Below, in pieces: positions 12,062 through 22,918 of a stretch of DNA of 64,000 bases (the stretch's first letter is position 1; every line of letters starts with the position of its first letter). The position numbers were made by a program, and so were the translations under genes. The notes under the pieces are model-generated. The model made no database searches. It saw only the letters and a list, made by a program, of their open reading frames with translations, and was not told where the DNA came from. Origin of the DNA: Phyllostachys edulis (lineage: Eukaryota; Streptophyta; Magnoliopsida; Poales; Poaceae); assembly GCA_036346405.1 (NCBI GenBank), contig CM070566.1, forward strand, positions 49,169,268 to 49,233,267, written 5' to 3'.

Positions 12062-12350
12062 TGTTGGAATTGTACTACTTTTTTTGTTGTTTTGATTTCA
12101 GTTTTGTTAAGGGCATTTGTGGTATTCCACTCTAGTATAGAGTTTACTCTTGTGTGTGTCCTTGTACTATATATTGGCCCTTGGGCTATTGCAATACAAC
12201 CAACCATTCATATTTGCACTCTCTGCTCCATCTAACATGGTATCGAGCATTAGGTTCTCTCCTAACCTCCGCTCGTCCTCCGCCGCCACGCCTCTAATAG
12301 GAGCATTCTCCACTCGGGGTGGCCTCCTTCTAGTCCTTCTAGTTACGCCT
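12062..12350 (+). mobile_element. Short copia-type 5' LTR fragment with primer-binding site inside the MULE
   Basis: A 176-bp sequence starts TGTTGGAATTG and ends ATCTAACA at 12237. It is followed directly by TGGTATCGAGC, a one-base-short match to the initiator-Met tRNA primer site of copia elements (TGGTATCAGAGC). The phrase TATATATTGGCCC...GCAATACAACCAACC is typical of a copia LTR transcript end. Only about 110 bp of internal sequence follow; no retroelement gene is present. Confidence 0.7.
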
Positions 12351-12985
12351 AAAGTTGATAATACTTAAAAGAAGTAACTTTAGTCTCACATACATACCAA
12401 TTGCTTGAGTTGTACAGAATGACGATGGTAAAGTTCCATATATGTTTGCATTGGCATCACCTATTCTCAATAGTTTTTTTATGTACATTGCTTTCCTTTA
12501 ACTTTCCAACGCCATGATCTGAATAACCTCCTTGTATTCGCGAGAAAAAATGCATCGCTTTTGATGTTCTCCTATTCTTGTTTTATCTTGTAACTCATAT
12601 ATACACGCCGCTTTGTGTTGCATCTACAGAGAATGAAAACATACAAAGATCAGAAAAAAATGACAACAACGTGCATTGCAAAATAATACTTGTACATTAT
12701 ATATATATGATAGGATGTTTGAAAACCGTAAGTAGGGCATGCGATTCGTGTGTGACAACTTTTTAAATGATGGAAGGACTAGATTGAATTGTAACAATTT
12801 GTGTGTCTGTGATAGGCATCTCATTTGGAGGTAGACTAGGTTTAGTGCGCCAAACCATCTCAGAAGCATGTAAACTTATCTCCTTTCAGATATAAGATTT
12901 TAACGAGTGGTTCGTGGCACTCGAGCGCAGAAGCTCGCGCACTGTGAGCGAAGTCCTAGGCATACTCAGGAATGAGCCCTGAGCG

Positions 12986-13134
12986 GTCCCAAACACGTGG
13001 TTTGGGCGGTCTCGAGAACGGGATCTCGAGCGTACCTGGGCACGTGGATCCGTGGTAGTGTAGGTCGCACTCGAGGCAAGCTCGAGCGTCCCAAACACGT
13101 GGTTTGGGCGGTCTCGAGAACGGATCTCGAGCGT
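12986..13134. repeat. Two direct copies of a palindromic G-box/CTCGAG module
   Basis: The module is GTCCCAAACACGTGGTTTGG, a short GCGGT spacer, then CTCGAGAACG(G)GATCTCGAG. It occurs at 12986-13033 and 13088-13134, 102 bp apart. Each half is itself nearly palindromic, one around CACGTG and one between two CTCGAG sites. It lies about 200 bp upstream of the transposase coding sequence, so it could be promoter or operator-like; that is inference. Confidence 0.7.
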
Positions 13135-13306
13135 GATCGAGCACGAGACTCGTAGTGTAGGTTTTGGATCTTTTGCATCTCCTTGTTTCTTGGTGTTATT
13201 CGTCCACCGTGTATGGCCTAACACACCAAGTCGCTAGAAACAACCCGTCAATTATGCATATGTTTGTGCCGTTAAACCGCCAAAGACGCCTCGTGAAACC
13301 GAGCTT

Positions 13307-13913
13307 TTGTTATGTCCAATGTTTATTGTGATATTTCTTACTTGCGTATTTCGCTCATATGGCATGCAAGATCGACGCTGCGTAATTTTGTTGGATGTAG
13401 ATGGACAGAGTTGTACGATATTTACCGGTGGGTCCATTTGCCAAACCGGAAGTTCTGGCGATTTCAATGCAGCATGGAAGCGAATCGCCCTTCTATTTCC
13501 GAATCACCGGACTTTAAAACTCTTGTGAGTAGGATTAAGTCGACATTTGGATGGAATGAGCCCGGTCGTTGTCGGAATGCAAGGACGATATGACGCAGGC
13601 GTGGTTCAAAGATGCACGCCTTTTTGGTGCCAATCTGTCCGCCGATGATTGGCACACGACAAGGAAATTGTGCAAACATCTCAGTCCGGCACCGGAGGTG
13701 GCAAAGGAAAGGACAATCGTTGTTGAGGATTTGCCAAACAATTTGATGTGGTGAATGGCAACACGGAGGAACAAGACCCCCAATGGAAGAGCGCCCTTCC
13801 AAGAGTTCGTTAGCGTGAGTCGTATCAACCATGACCCCTTGTTCGGTGGATCTGCTTATATCTTCCCCGCAACGTGTTGTTGACCCTGTGACTGATTTCA
13901 ACGGTGCTGTAAT
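13307..13913 (+). pseudogene. MULE transposase, N-terminal part (upstream of Sirevirus insertion)
   Basis: This region encodes, in shifting frames, a weak PB1-like N-terminal domain of the kind found in plant MULE transposases. VVSRI-type phrases appear as LVSRIKSTFGWNE (about 13530), preceded by GGSICQTGSSGDFN. Further coding-like sequence runs to VTDFNGAV at 13913, where the Sirevirus LTR starts. The coding trend continues at 24814 with MNNELEEELF. The match to known N-termini is weak; the position and frame trend are the main support. Confidence 0.5.
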
Positions 13914-15812
13914 TGTTGGACCGAAAAGGCGACTAGAGGGGGGGTGAATAGGAGCTCAAAAACTTTTTCACTTGAATGGATTCAACTTGTAAATCACTTC
14001 AATAGCTATGAGAGCTATGAAGATCAATGATTAAGCACAGAGGAAGTCTTGTGTTGAATCCACTCCTAACCCCCAAAGCTCAAAGAAACAAAATCGAAGA
14101 AGTGCTGAAAAATCAGGGAAATCGGAACAACCGCAGGCAAACGGGCGGTCGTACCAATGTGCGGTATGACCGTAGGCAAATGAGCGGTCGTACCGATGTG
14201 CGGTATGACCGTAGGCAAACGGGCGGTCGTACCGATTGTCCTGGAACAGCCCGACGACGAAAACCAAAATTGGCACAACTTTTGATCCACTTGGCCAAAC
14301 GCTACGAGATTTGAAACACACCTTCCCAAAGAGGTTAGGAACCTATTCCAAGCAAAGAATGACTAGATCCACGTCAAAGTTCCTACCTTTCTTGAATTGA
14401 ACGAAAGAGGTTTCAAAACCGAGTTTCGAACCTAAACATGATCTAAACCTTGCTCGTGGGTGATGGATGATCAAGATGATCCTAGATGGGTTCCCAGATG
14501 TCACAAAGAAAGTTAGATCACGGCAAGAAACCAAACAAAACTCATGGATCAAAGAAACACCTCAAATCATCAAATAGAGAGAAAGAAAGCAAATAGACTC
14601 ATCTTGAGAGAACTTTCTTTGGATTGATTTGATATGGTATTGGTTTACAGCCACTCCATCAAGGAGGACAAAGACTCAATACATGAGCACGAAATCAAAT
14701 CCAACTCTCTAGAACCCTAACCTCCACTAATCCTCTCCCTAAGCAAACTAGGGTTTCAAACACAATGAAAGGGTTGAGAGGTGCCGCCAAAGACCCTCTC
14801 CTATTTATAGTGGAGGCTTAGACCTTCTAGAAGAGTAACCCCAATGGGCTCCGTTAAGGCCCAAAACAAACGGGTCACACACGCACGCATCTCAAAGCGC
14901 CGTCTTCACTTTTCTTGACCTAATCCACTTCTTGACGCACCGACTTGCGCCGCGGGTTGGCATTAGGTCACCAAGGCGGTATTTGGTGAAATTACCAAAA
15001 TACCCCTTCTCGATCTTTTTGCAAAGACCGAGTCCCATCTTCGTGAAGCACCTCCCATGCTTCGCCACGTAGGTTGATCCAGCGCTCTCTTCATGTCGGC
15101 AAGTTCTCCCATCCGCCCCCACCGAAACCACCATGGCACTTGCACCCACTTCGCCCGCTTGATCGAACTCCGTCGACCGAATCGCCTGTTCGGTCACCTT
15201 TTGTCCGTTTTGCGCCATGCTTGACTCCATTGACCTCACCCGCATCCTCGATCGTTTCGACCTCAGCTCTCAAGCTTAGTCCCGATCATCTCGCTGCTGA
15301 CCGTCATTGACCTCCAAGCAACCCGCACATCAATAGACAAAGAAATCGAATCCGGAACAAGTTCTTCACAACTTGACCCACGTTAGTCAAAACATGCATC
15401 ATGCAACACATATGCCATGAAACCCATGAACTTGACCTAACCCAACAACAAAACTCCAAGTTAACCAAACTTAGAACCAAAACCGCACAACCGCCAGTTA
15501 ACTCCCAGATAATCAAGATCATGGTCGTCAGATCATTTATATACCGGGTCGTATCGCTCCTCAAGGAAATCCAAAACTTCCCAAAACATCTTCTCGAAAA
15601 ACCATACCGCTTCTCAAACGGTTCAACCGTGATGCGGTACAACCGCTTTCTACACGCCGGTTCTATCAAGATCGCGGTCGTATCATGACTTACACGCCGC
15701 ATTTAACCGATTGTCCCGACATTTGTCAAAACGCTGCTTCGACAAACCGAGAACGACATTGCCAATTGTAACATCATCCTAAGATCTCATGCATATCCCC
15801 ATGATATCCACA
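13914..15812 (-). repeat. 3' LTR of nested Sirevirus
   Basis: On the plus strand it reads TGTTGGACCG to ATATCCACA. A 39-bp unit (GGGCGGTCGTACC, spacer, GCGGTATGACCGTAGGCAAA) is repeated 2.6 times at 14138-14237. A TATA-like CTATTTATAG lies near 14801. The pairing partner is at 22919-24813. Confidence 0.92.
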
Positions 15813-17590
15813 ATCTCCCCTTGATGAACACATTGGCAATTTCCTCAAATGCAAATTTTGAGGTTTGAAAAGTAAAAACTCAAATTTTTAAAAGGCACAA
15901 CTTGATCCAAATGCAAGAAAAAGCAAAGGAAATGACCAAGTTGGCTCCGAAAAGAATCAAGAAGTGAGATACGGCAAAAGAAAGCGAGAAAGCTTCATTT
16001 TCCGTAAACGGGTCAAAATCTCACTTAAGGTCCATATGAAAGAACAATTGTTCGATATGACCTTTGATCATTGTGAGGATCAAGAATTGCAATTCGAAGT
16101 TCGAAGTAGCAATAAAACCATAAGAATGCAAATAAGAAACTCCCCTCACTATGATCCTCGAATTTCAAATTTTCTCCAAGTAACTCCCCTTTTTCAAAAC
16201 TCCTTTTTCAAACAACTTCTCCCTTTAACACAAAATTTAACATTTCTTCTCCCTTTGACAATGGAGTCATCAAGGAATCACGCCTTCCTCTCGCCCAGAG
16301 ATGACAAATGTAGAATGAGGAAAAAGCATAAGAAGGAGCATGCATGAAATGCAATGGAGTGGCTTCAATTTTTTTTTTATATATTTTTTAAATACAAGAA
16401 GCTTTGGAGATTACCCAAAAGAACAAGCTAGCATTTCTAAAGTTGCACAAACAACATATCAAGCCTAAAGGTGCTAGCAAGATCATGATAAGACATATAT
16501 AACAAAGCTAAGCAAGAAGGCTCAATATAAAGCAATGAATTTTAGCATTTTAAGCAAAGCTTCAAATCTAGCAAGTTCATCAACAGGATCCTAAAATGAT
16601 ATCGCCATGTCAAAATGTCAACGTGAGATCCAAAAGCTAACAATGACCACATTAAGAGACAAATAGGTCCTGAATTGAATCATTTTGCTCAAATTTCTCA
16701 AAAGCCCATTTTTCAACTGCTTTTCATTTGCAATGAATGTTGAAGTTGACTAATGGTCTAACTTAGTGACAAGATCCCGGACTAGGAGCCATCCACAAAC
16801 TCATCCTAAGCTTCACCGAAGTTGACAATTTGTATTTTTAGCATTGTGCTAGATCTCAAGCCTCACTACGACCATCTCAAGCAACAAAAGCTTAAGAGAG
16901 TGGTCTAGGTCATCCAAAACTCCCCGAGTTCATGCCTAGTACCATGGCAAGGGCCTCATGAGAAAGAATTGGTGAGATCAGTTCTTTTCAGACAAAAGAG
17001 ATCATTTTTATTTTGCACAAGAGCGCTTTTAGATTCTCAAGAACACAAAAGCTCAAGTAATGATCAAAGCTAGATTCAAGAGCTAACAAAGCAATTTTGA
17101 CAGGCCAATGTCATAAAAGGAGCACTAATTAAGAATCGCTAAACAATTCACAAATTGCTAATTTCTTAGTTCAAGTTGTTTTTCAAGTTCTAGCTCATAC
17201 AAAGAAAGACTTAGCTACACATGTGAAAGCATGATAATTCTAGCAAGTCAAAGAACTAGACATGGCATTGAGCAAGAATTTGAAACACTAAAGCTCCAAA
17301 GGGTAATAAGCAAAGCTTCATTAATTTTAAAAGATAAGCGTAAAAGCTTATATTACAATGCATCTTTTGGATTTTTCATATGAATGCAATATGATACAAT
17401 GAGATGCAAGAAAACTCAAGAACCTAAAAGATCAAATGAAAAAGGAAAGATCGAAAAGATCCAACTCCCCTCAAACCAACCCATAGGGATAAATTACCCT
17501 AACTCACTCCTCAAGGTGGCAAACCTTGTTGGGTCTAAAGGCTTGGTGAGGATATCGCTAATGAGCCTCTGACTCCACAAAATGCAAAGA
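15813..17590 (-). other. Nested Sirevirus 3' non-coding region
   Basis: This is AT-rich and without coding domains. It starts, next to the LTR, with the polypurine tract (CATCAAGGGGAGAT on the minus strand). It corresponds to 359-1721 of the first Sirevirus. Confidence 0.7.
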
Positions 17591-17875
17591 CAATATCACC
17601 TTTCTCAACGTGATCTCTAAGGAAGTGATAGCTAATGTCTATGTGCTTGGTCCTAGAGTGTTGCAATCGGTTTTTAGCAATGTTAATAGCGTAAGTGTTG
17701 TCACGAAGAGAGGAATACTAGCAAAAGTTAACCCAAAATCCTTAAGAGTGGAGACCATCCACAAAATCGACTACAAAGAACTAGCAAAGCCTACATATTC
17801 AAATTTCAAAGAAGGATTGTGCAATGTAAGACCGCTTCCTAGAAGACCAAGAGACAAGAGAAGTGCCTAAGAAAT
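17590..17875 (-). pseudogene. Nested Sirevirus RNase H remnant
   Basis: The minus strand reads LRDNTYAINIAKN, HSRTKHIDISYHFLRDHV and EKGDI, the same block seen at 160-235 in the first Sirevirus. Frames are interrupted further on. Confidence 0.85.
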
Positions 17876-17999
17876 GACATGTGCCGATGTGCTTTTCCTA
17901 TCTAGCCTACAACCTTAAAATCGAATCAAAACCCCGAATGGACAAATAAGAAGAACAAGAATACCAAATGCCATAATCAAGGGTAGAGTGTAAATACCG

Positions 18000-19010
18000 A
18001 AAATGCGCTTAACGGCTTGGCGATGTGAAGTCCTCGGTGACGCTCAAACCTCGCAGAGAGGCGCATCAAAGTGAATGTCCGGTCTTGAGGCCGTCAGTAT
18101 GTAAGGAGCCAATCATGTCATGCAGTACTCGCTGATCCACGGCTTCTCCTTCCTCATCTCGATCCAAAACAATGATGTCGCCATGGGAGTGGCGATCGCT
18201 TGCAATCACCCATCTCAAAACGCTTGAGCAAATCCTTGGTGTACTTCGCTTGATGGATGAAGATCCTTCCTTGCATCGCTTGATTTGTAGCCCCGTAAAG
18301 TAGTTGAGCTCTCCCATCATACTCATCTCAATTCCTCGGACATGGTCTCGTAAAAACTGAAACAAGAGCATGAGAGGAACCACCAAAGATAATATCATCT
18401 ACATAAATCAACAAGCAGAAGTCATTGCCATGCCTAAGAATGAAAAGAGTCTTATCAACCTTTCCCATTTCAAAATCATTCTTAAGCAAGAAGGTCTTAA
18501 GTCTATCATACCGTGCTCTAGGGCTTGCTTAAGACCATACAAGGCTTTGGATAACTTGTAAACACGATCGTGGTGCTTGGGATCCTCAAAGCCGGGGGTT
18601 GCCTAACATACACTTCCTCCTCTATAAAACCATTCAGAAGGCACTCTTAACATCCATTTGATGCAACCTAAAACCTTTAGATGCAAAGAATGCAAGCAAG
18701 ATGCTAATGGCTTCTAATCTAGCAACAGAGCGAAGGTCTCATCAAAATCTAACCCTCAACCTGCTAAAACCCCGAGCTACCAATCTAGCCTTGTTTCTAA
18801 CCACGTAACCATCCTCATTTTGTTTATTTTGAACACCCAACGGTTCCTATAACATTATGACCACTAGGAGGATCTACAAGGTTCCAAACTTTATTTCTTT
18901 CAAAATTCTCTAACTCCTCATGCATGGCATTGACCCAACTAGCATCGATAAAGCATGTGATATATCTTTGGGTTCAAAAGAAGCTACAAATGCAGAGTGA
19001 GAGAAAAGAC
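18000..19010 (-). pseudogene. Nested Sirevirus reverse transcriptase remnant
   Basis: Minus-strand frames give MMGELNYFTGLQIKRCKEG (18270-18330), a conserved copia RT block just after the YVDD box; the box itself lies near 18390 (TTTGTTGATTTATGTAGATG reversed). More RT-like sequence extends toward 19000. Several frameshifts and stops show it is decayed. Confidence 0.82.
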
Positions 19011-19217
19011 TTGATCATGATACCGGAGCGAGTGACTCGCCATGGAGATTACCAATCATCCGATCCGGAGGGTGTTGCTTCGAATGTGCAAAGGAGCGCT
19101 GGGAGATAGCATCTCCTCAACCTCCGCAGTATCACTGATGAAGAAGTCGCAGCAGAGCCTCAATTGGAGGTGAAGCAATCGAAAGGTGTTCGGAGCTTGG
19201 GCAATTTGCACAGAACA

Positions 19218-20600
19218 TCAAGAACAGTGAAGGAGCAAAATCAAGTTCATCCTCATCTTCTTCAACAAAAATGCTCTCTCACACCGTGAGTCACCAAACA
19301 TCGGATCTAGCTCTGTGGCTAGTCTCATCAAAAGTAACATTGCATGTCTCCGGACAATGTTAGTTTCAACATTAAAACCCGAAAACCCTCGAATGAGCAG
19401 ATAACCCGTAAATAAACCATCACAAGTCCTTGATTCAAATTTATCTAGGTTCCCTGTCTTGAGAATAAAACACTTCGATCCAAAGACTCGAAGTGAGAGA
19501 CAGAGGGTTTTCGCCAAAACGAAGCTCATATGAAGTCTTGCCCAAAGACGGTCTCAAAAAGACACGGTTTGAAATATGGCAAGTCAGAGCAATAGCTTCG
19601 CCCAAAACCTCCTAGGTGTGCTATACTCATCCAAAGATCGTTCTAGCCATCTCAACTAGAGTCCTGTTTTTCCTTTCCACAACGCCATTTTGCCGAGGGA
19701 CGTGTGGAGAAGAGAACTGATGCTCAATACCGCGCCAAAGACAAAAGAGGCAAAGAAGCATTCTTGAACTCCGTGCATTGTCATCATGGATCGCTTCTCA
19801 AGGCACCGAAGTTCGAAGCCAAACGAAGAACAAGGTCATGAAAATGATCAAAAGCCTCATCCTTCAAGCAAGAAAGAACACCCAAGAGTATCTCAAAAAT
19901 CATCGACTATGACAAGAATGTACCAATTGCCACCGATCGACCGAACCCTAGCAGACCAACAAGATCCATATGAAGTAATCCGTCCCGTCCGTCACCATGA
20001 CCATAGTCAATGATGGGTGTGAGGCGGCAACTTGCTTGCCATGCCTACAGTGGCGCACATACAAAGATCCTTGATGAAATTTTGAGTTTAGGCAAACCTC
20101 TCATGAGATCAAGGCCGCTTAACTCGTGTCGATGATCAAAACCAATGTGCCCCAAACGTCGGTGCAGAGCCGACATCGAAGAAGATGCAATCAAACACTT
20201 AAGAGATCCGCAAGCGATTCTGTAAAAGTCACCCAAAAATTCTACCAACTCTAGAAATCCCAAAACGAGCTCACCAAAAGAATCAAGCACACGACAGCAT
20301 TCTTCTTAAAACGAGTCTCATAGCCATCATCGAGAAGTCAGGAGACGTAAAGGAGATTGTACCTTAGCTTAGACACAAGCGCGACGTCCTTGAGAATGAA
20401 CTTGTCGCTCACCCTAATCATTCCAGCCCTTCAATGCGCCTTGTGTATCATCTCCAAAGGTGATGAAGGCATCACCGTTGATCGCGTGAAGGAGGTGAAC
20501 CATCTTGAGTCTCCGGTCATGTGGCGTGAACACCGAGTCGATTTAACCATGTGTTCTTCCCCTTCCGCCAATCCTCGAAAATCAAGGAACAAAAGAGCGA
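19218..20600 (-). pseudogene. Nested Sirevirus protease-integrase remnant
   Basis: Going down the minus strand: CSRHMTGDSRWFTS (about 20560-20510), next to the copia aspartic protease site; LHRRLGHIGFDH (about 20170), the GAG-pre-integrase/HHCC zinc region; and VFGSKCFILKTGNLDKFESR (about 19490-19430), the integrase C-terminal block. The frames are shifted between blocks. Confidence 0.85.
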
Positions 20601-20879
20601 TGTGTCTCAACATCAAGTTAGTTAAAAGCGACTTGGGAACCCAAGATCGAGACACTCGCTCATGAAAGTAGTATGCAAAGCGATGTGCTATCCTTGACTT
20701 TATTAGCGCTTCTATTTTGAGCAATGGTAACCGAACATGAGATGCATCCTGCCTAGGAACATGGTGATGAGCATGTGCAACAAATCCTAGGTCAGGGTTC
20801 TTCTTTTGTACGTGACCATGTCTCATAAAAGCTCTAGGTTGATTAGATGACATTCTAGCAATATTTTTCTTAGCATTCT

Positions 20880-22863
20880 TCAACCCACGCCAATGTAACT
20901 CAACCAAATGTCCACTCTTCTTGCAATAGGTGCAATGGTATTTTGTACCACCGGGAGAAGCACCTTTTGGCTTAAAAGAAGGTTGGACAAACCCCGCAGA
21001 TTTAAAAAACAGCTTTTTGCGAGTTGGGTTTTAAATTCAACTAAGCCATTTTCCAAGACCTAATGACATTAGGTTTGGACATGTCCTGGCAAGAGTTGTA
21101 TCCTAAACCTTGCTTCTTAAAAGGAGTTTTAGATTTATCTAGAATCATGTTTAACTGTTTTTCACCATTAGAGAATCTTTCTAAAGTATCCTTGAGATAT
21201 GCATTCTCTTTTTCAATATTAGCACATGATTCACAAGTCTTGCCCTTAATGGCTCTAGCATGTTTCTCCTTAAGATGAGCAACTTCAAGCTTATAGGCGC
21301 ACAAGAGGCACAAGATGTAGAATCAATTGAATCCTTAAGCTTGGCAAACTTAGCTCTAATCGCTTCTAGAATATCCTTAACTTCATGTTCGCGCTCTAAG
21401 CGTAAAGAGCAAAAGCTAGATTTCACATTACCGTAGCATCCAACTTGCTAGAATCTAAGCATTTTTCACATGGAGCAGATTTAACATCAATTAGCTCAGT
21501 TCTAGCATTTTCAAGTTGATGCAAAGCAATATCATGAGCAGATTGCGCTTAGATAGCTCGAGTGCAAAGCATGGCAGATGAACATTCATCAACATCTAGA
21601 CTCTTAGCATTCACAATATCTAATGTCAAATTCTCGACTTGTGATTCTAGATCCTTGTTCCTAGCCATGGTGAACTTTAAAGCCTTATCCCGACTAAGCA
21701 ATTGCTCATACATGTTATCGCATCTAGCGGAAAGGACATCATAGGATGGAAGTACCTCATCGTTGTCATCGACGTCGACGAGTCGGCCATGAAGCACATG
21801 CCGTGAAGTCCTTGGCCTTCCCTTTCTTGTCTTGAGGATCTCCTCCTCCTTGTCCTCCTCGCTCCCGAGTCCACATCGCTCATGGATTGATCTCCAAAAG
21901 CTGCAAGGACCCGTGAGCGACCTTCATGAGCTTGGCAAGATCATACTTGGACTTGCCCCTTGAGGCTTCTTCCAGCAAAGCTTCTCAATCTTGTGGTTGC
22001 CCTTACCCTTCACTTTTTGGGGCATTGGCTTGATGTGATATAGCTCTCCACACTCATAGCATGTCACAGGCCACCTCTCTTCTCGCTTTCGACATTGTTA
22101 TATGCCCGCAGTGACTTTCTTGGCTAAAAGAGCTAAATCACCTCGTGAAGACTCTCAAACTCTTCTTCTTGAATAGCGATAAACACGCAAGAGAAAAACC
22201 GAAGAAGACTCGGAAGAACCATCAGAGTCCCTTGAAAGGATCACCACCAAAGCCATGTTATCCTTCTTAGGATTACCGCTCTCTTGATCTCATGAGTTTT
22301 TAGCTTGCTATAAAGCAGCTCCAAAGTGAGATTAGAGAGATCGACATTCTCCTCTATGGCGCTTGCCTTCATCTCCCACTCCTTGGTGTTGATTGCACCC
22401 AAGAGGTGGGTGGCATTCTCGCATTGAGAGTACTCAATGTCAACAGACTTTCATCCGATTAATCACCTTGTTAAAGCGAGTAAAGACGCCATCGATGCTC
22501 TCACCAGACGATCTCGAATTTGTTGTACTCTCGCTTGTAGACATTCTCGACGCACTTGCTTGATCCGGGACGATCCTCATGGTAAGTTTCGAGGGTGTGC
22601 CAAATCTCATGTGCGGTCGCAAGATTGCAAATCCTATCGCATTCTTGCCTACCAAGCCCAAAGATATAGAAGGTTCTTTGCCTTGTTGTTGTTAGCCAAA
22701 AGGTCACCGGGCCGCGGCAGAGCAACTTCGGCAAAACGAAGCGGGCTCGAACAACCTCCCATATAGCTTGTCCTTCGCTCTCAAGAAAAACTCGCATGCG
22801 ATTCTTCCAATAGGCATAGTCGAGCCCATCAAAGACATGCGGCTTGGTCGAGTACTTATCCAT
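20880..22863 (-). pseudogene. Nested Sirevirus gag remnant
   Basis: It begins on the minus strand at 22863 with MDKYSTKPHVFDGLDYAYWK, the start of the UBN2/DUF4219 type of plant copia gag. A coiled-coil-like zone (ENAYLKDTLERFSNGEKQL, 21200 region) follows. It ends with a zinc-knuckle-like CTYCKKSGHLVELHW near 20945-20900, in which the last Cys of CCHC is replaced by His. Several frameshifts break it. Confidence 0.83.
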
Positions 22864-22905
22864 CGCCAGTTCAAGGACCTGTTAAGATCAAGATTGAACT
22901 AACCT

Positions 22906-22916
22906 GCTCGATACCA
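22906..22916 (-). promoter_or_regulatory. tRNA(iMet) primer-binding site
   Basis: The minus strand reads TGGTATCGAGC two bases after the LTR end. This is the copia primer site complementary to the initiator-Met tRNA, with one base missing. Confidence 0.85.
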
Positions 22917-22918
22917 CT

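Noticed and set aside
13231..13247. AACCCGTCAATTATG shared with the starts of both tandem copies (4822, 32842)
   Set aside because: A 15-base match is expected by chance a few times in 64 kb; flanks do not align.
14138..14237. Possible CRISPR-like array
   Set aside because: The 39-bp units are adjacent without unique spacers, lie in an LTR of a plant genome, and are palindromic promoter repeats.
18370..18561. Plus-strand ORFs across 15964-20665
   Set aside because: They are antisense shadows of the minus-strand Sirevirus polyprotein.
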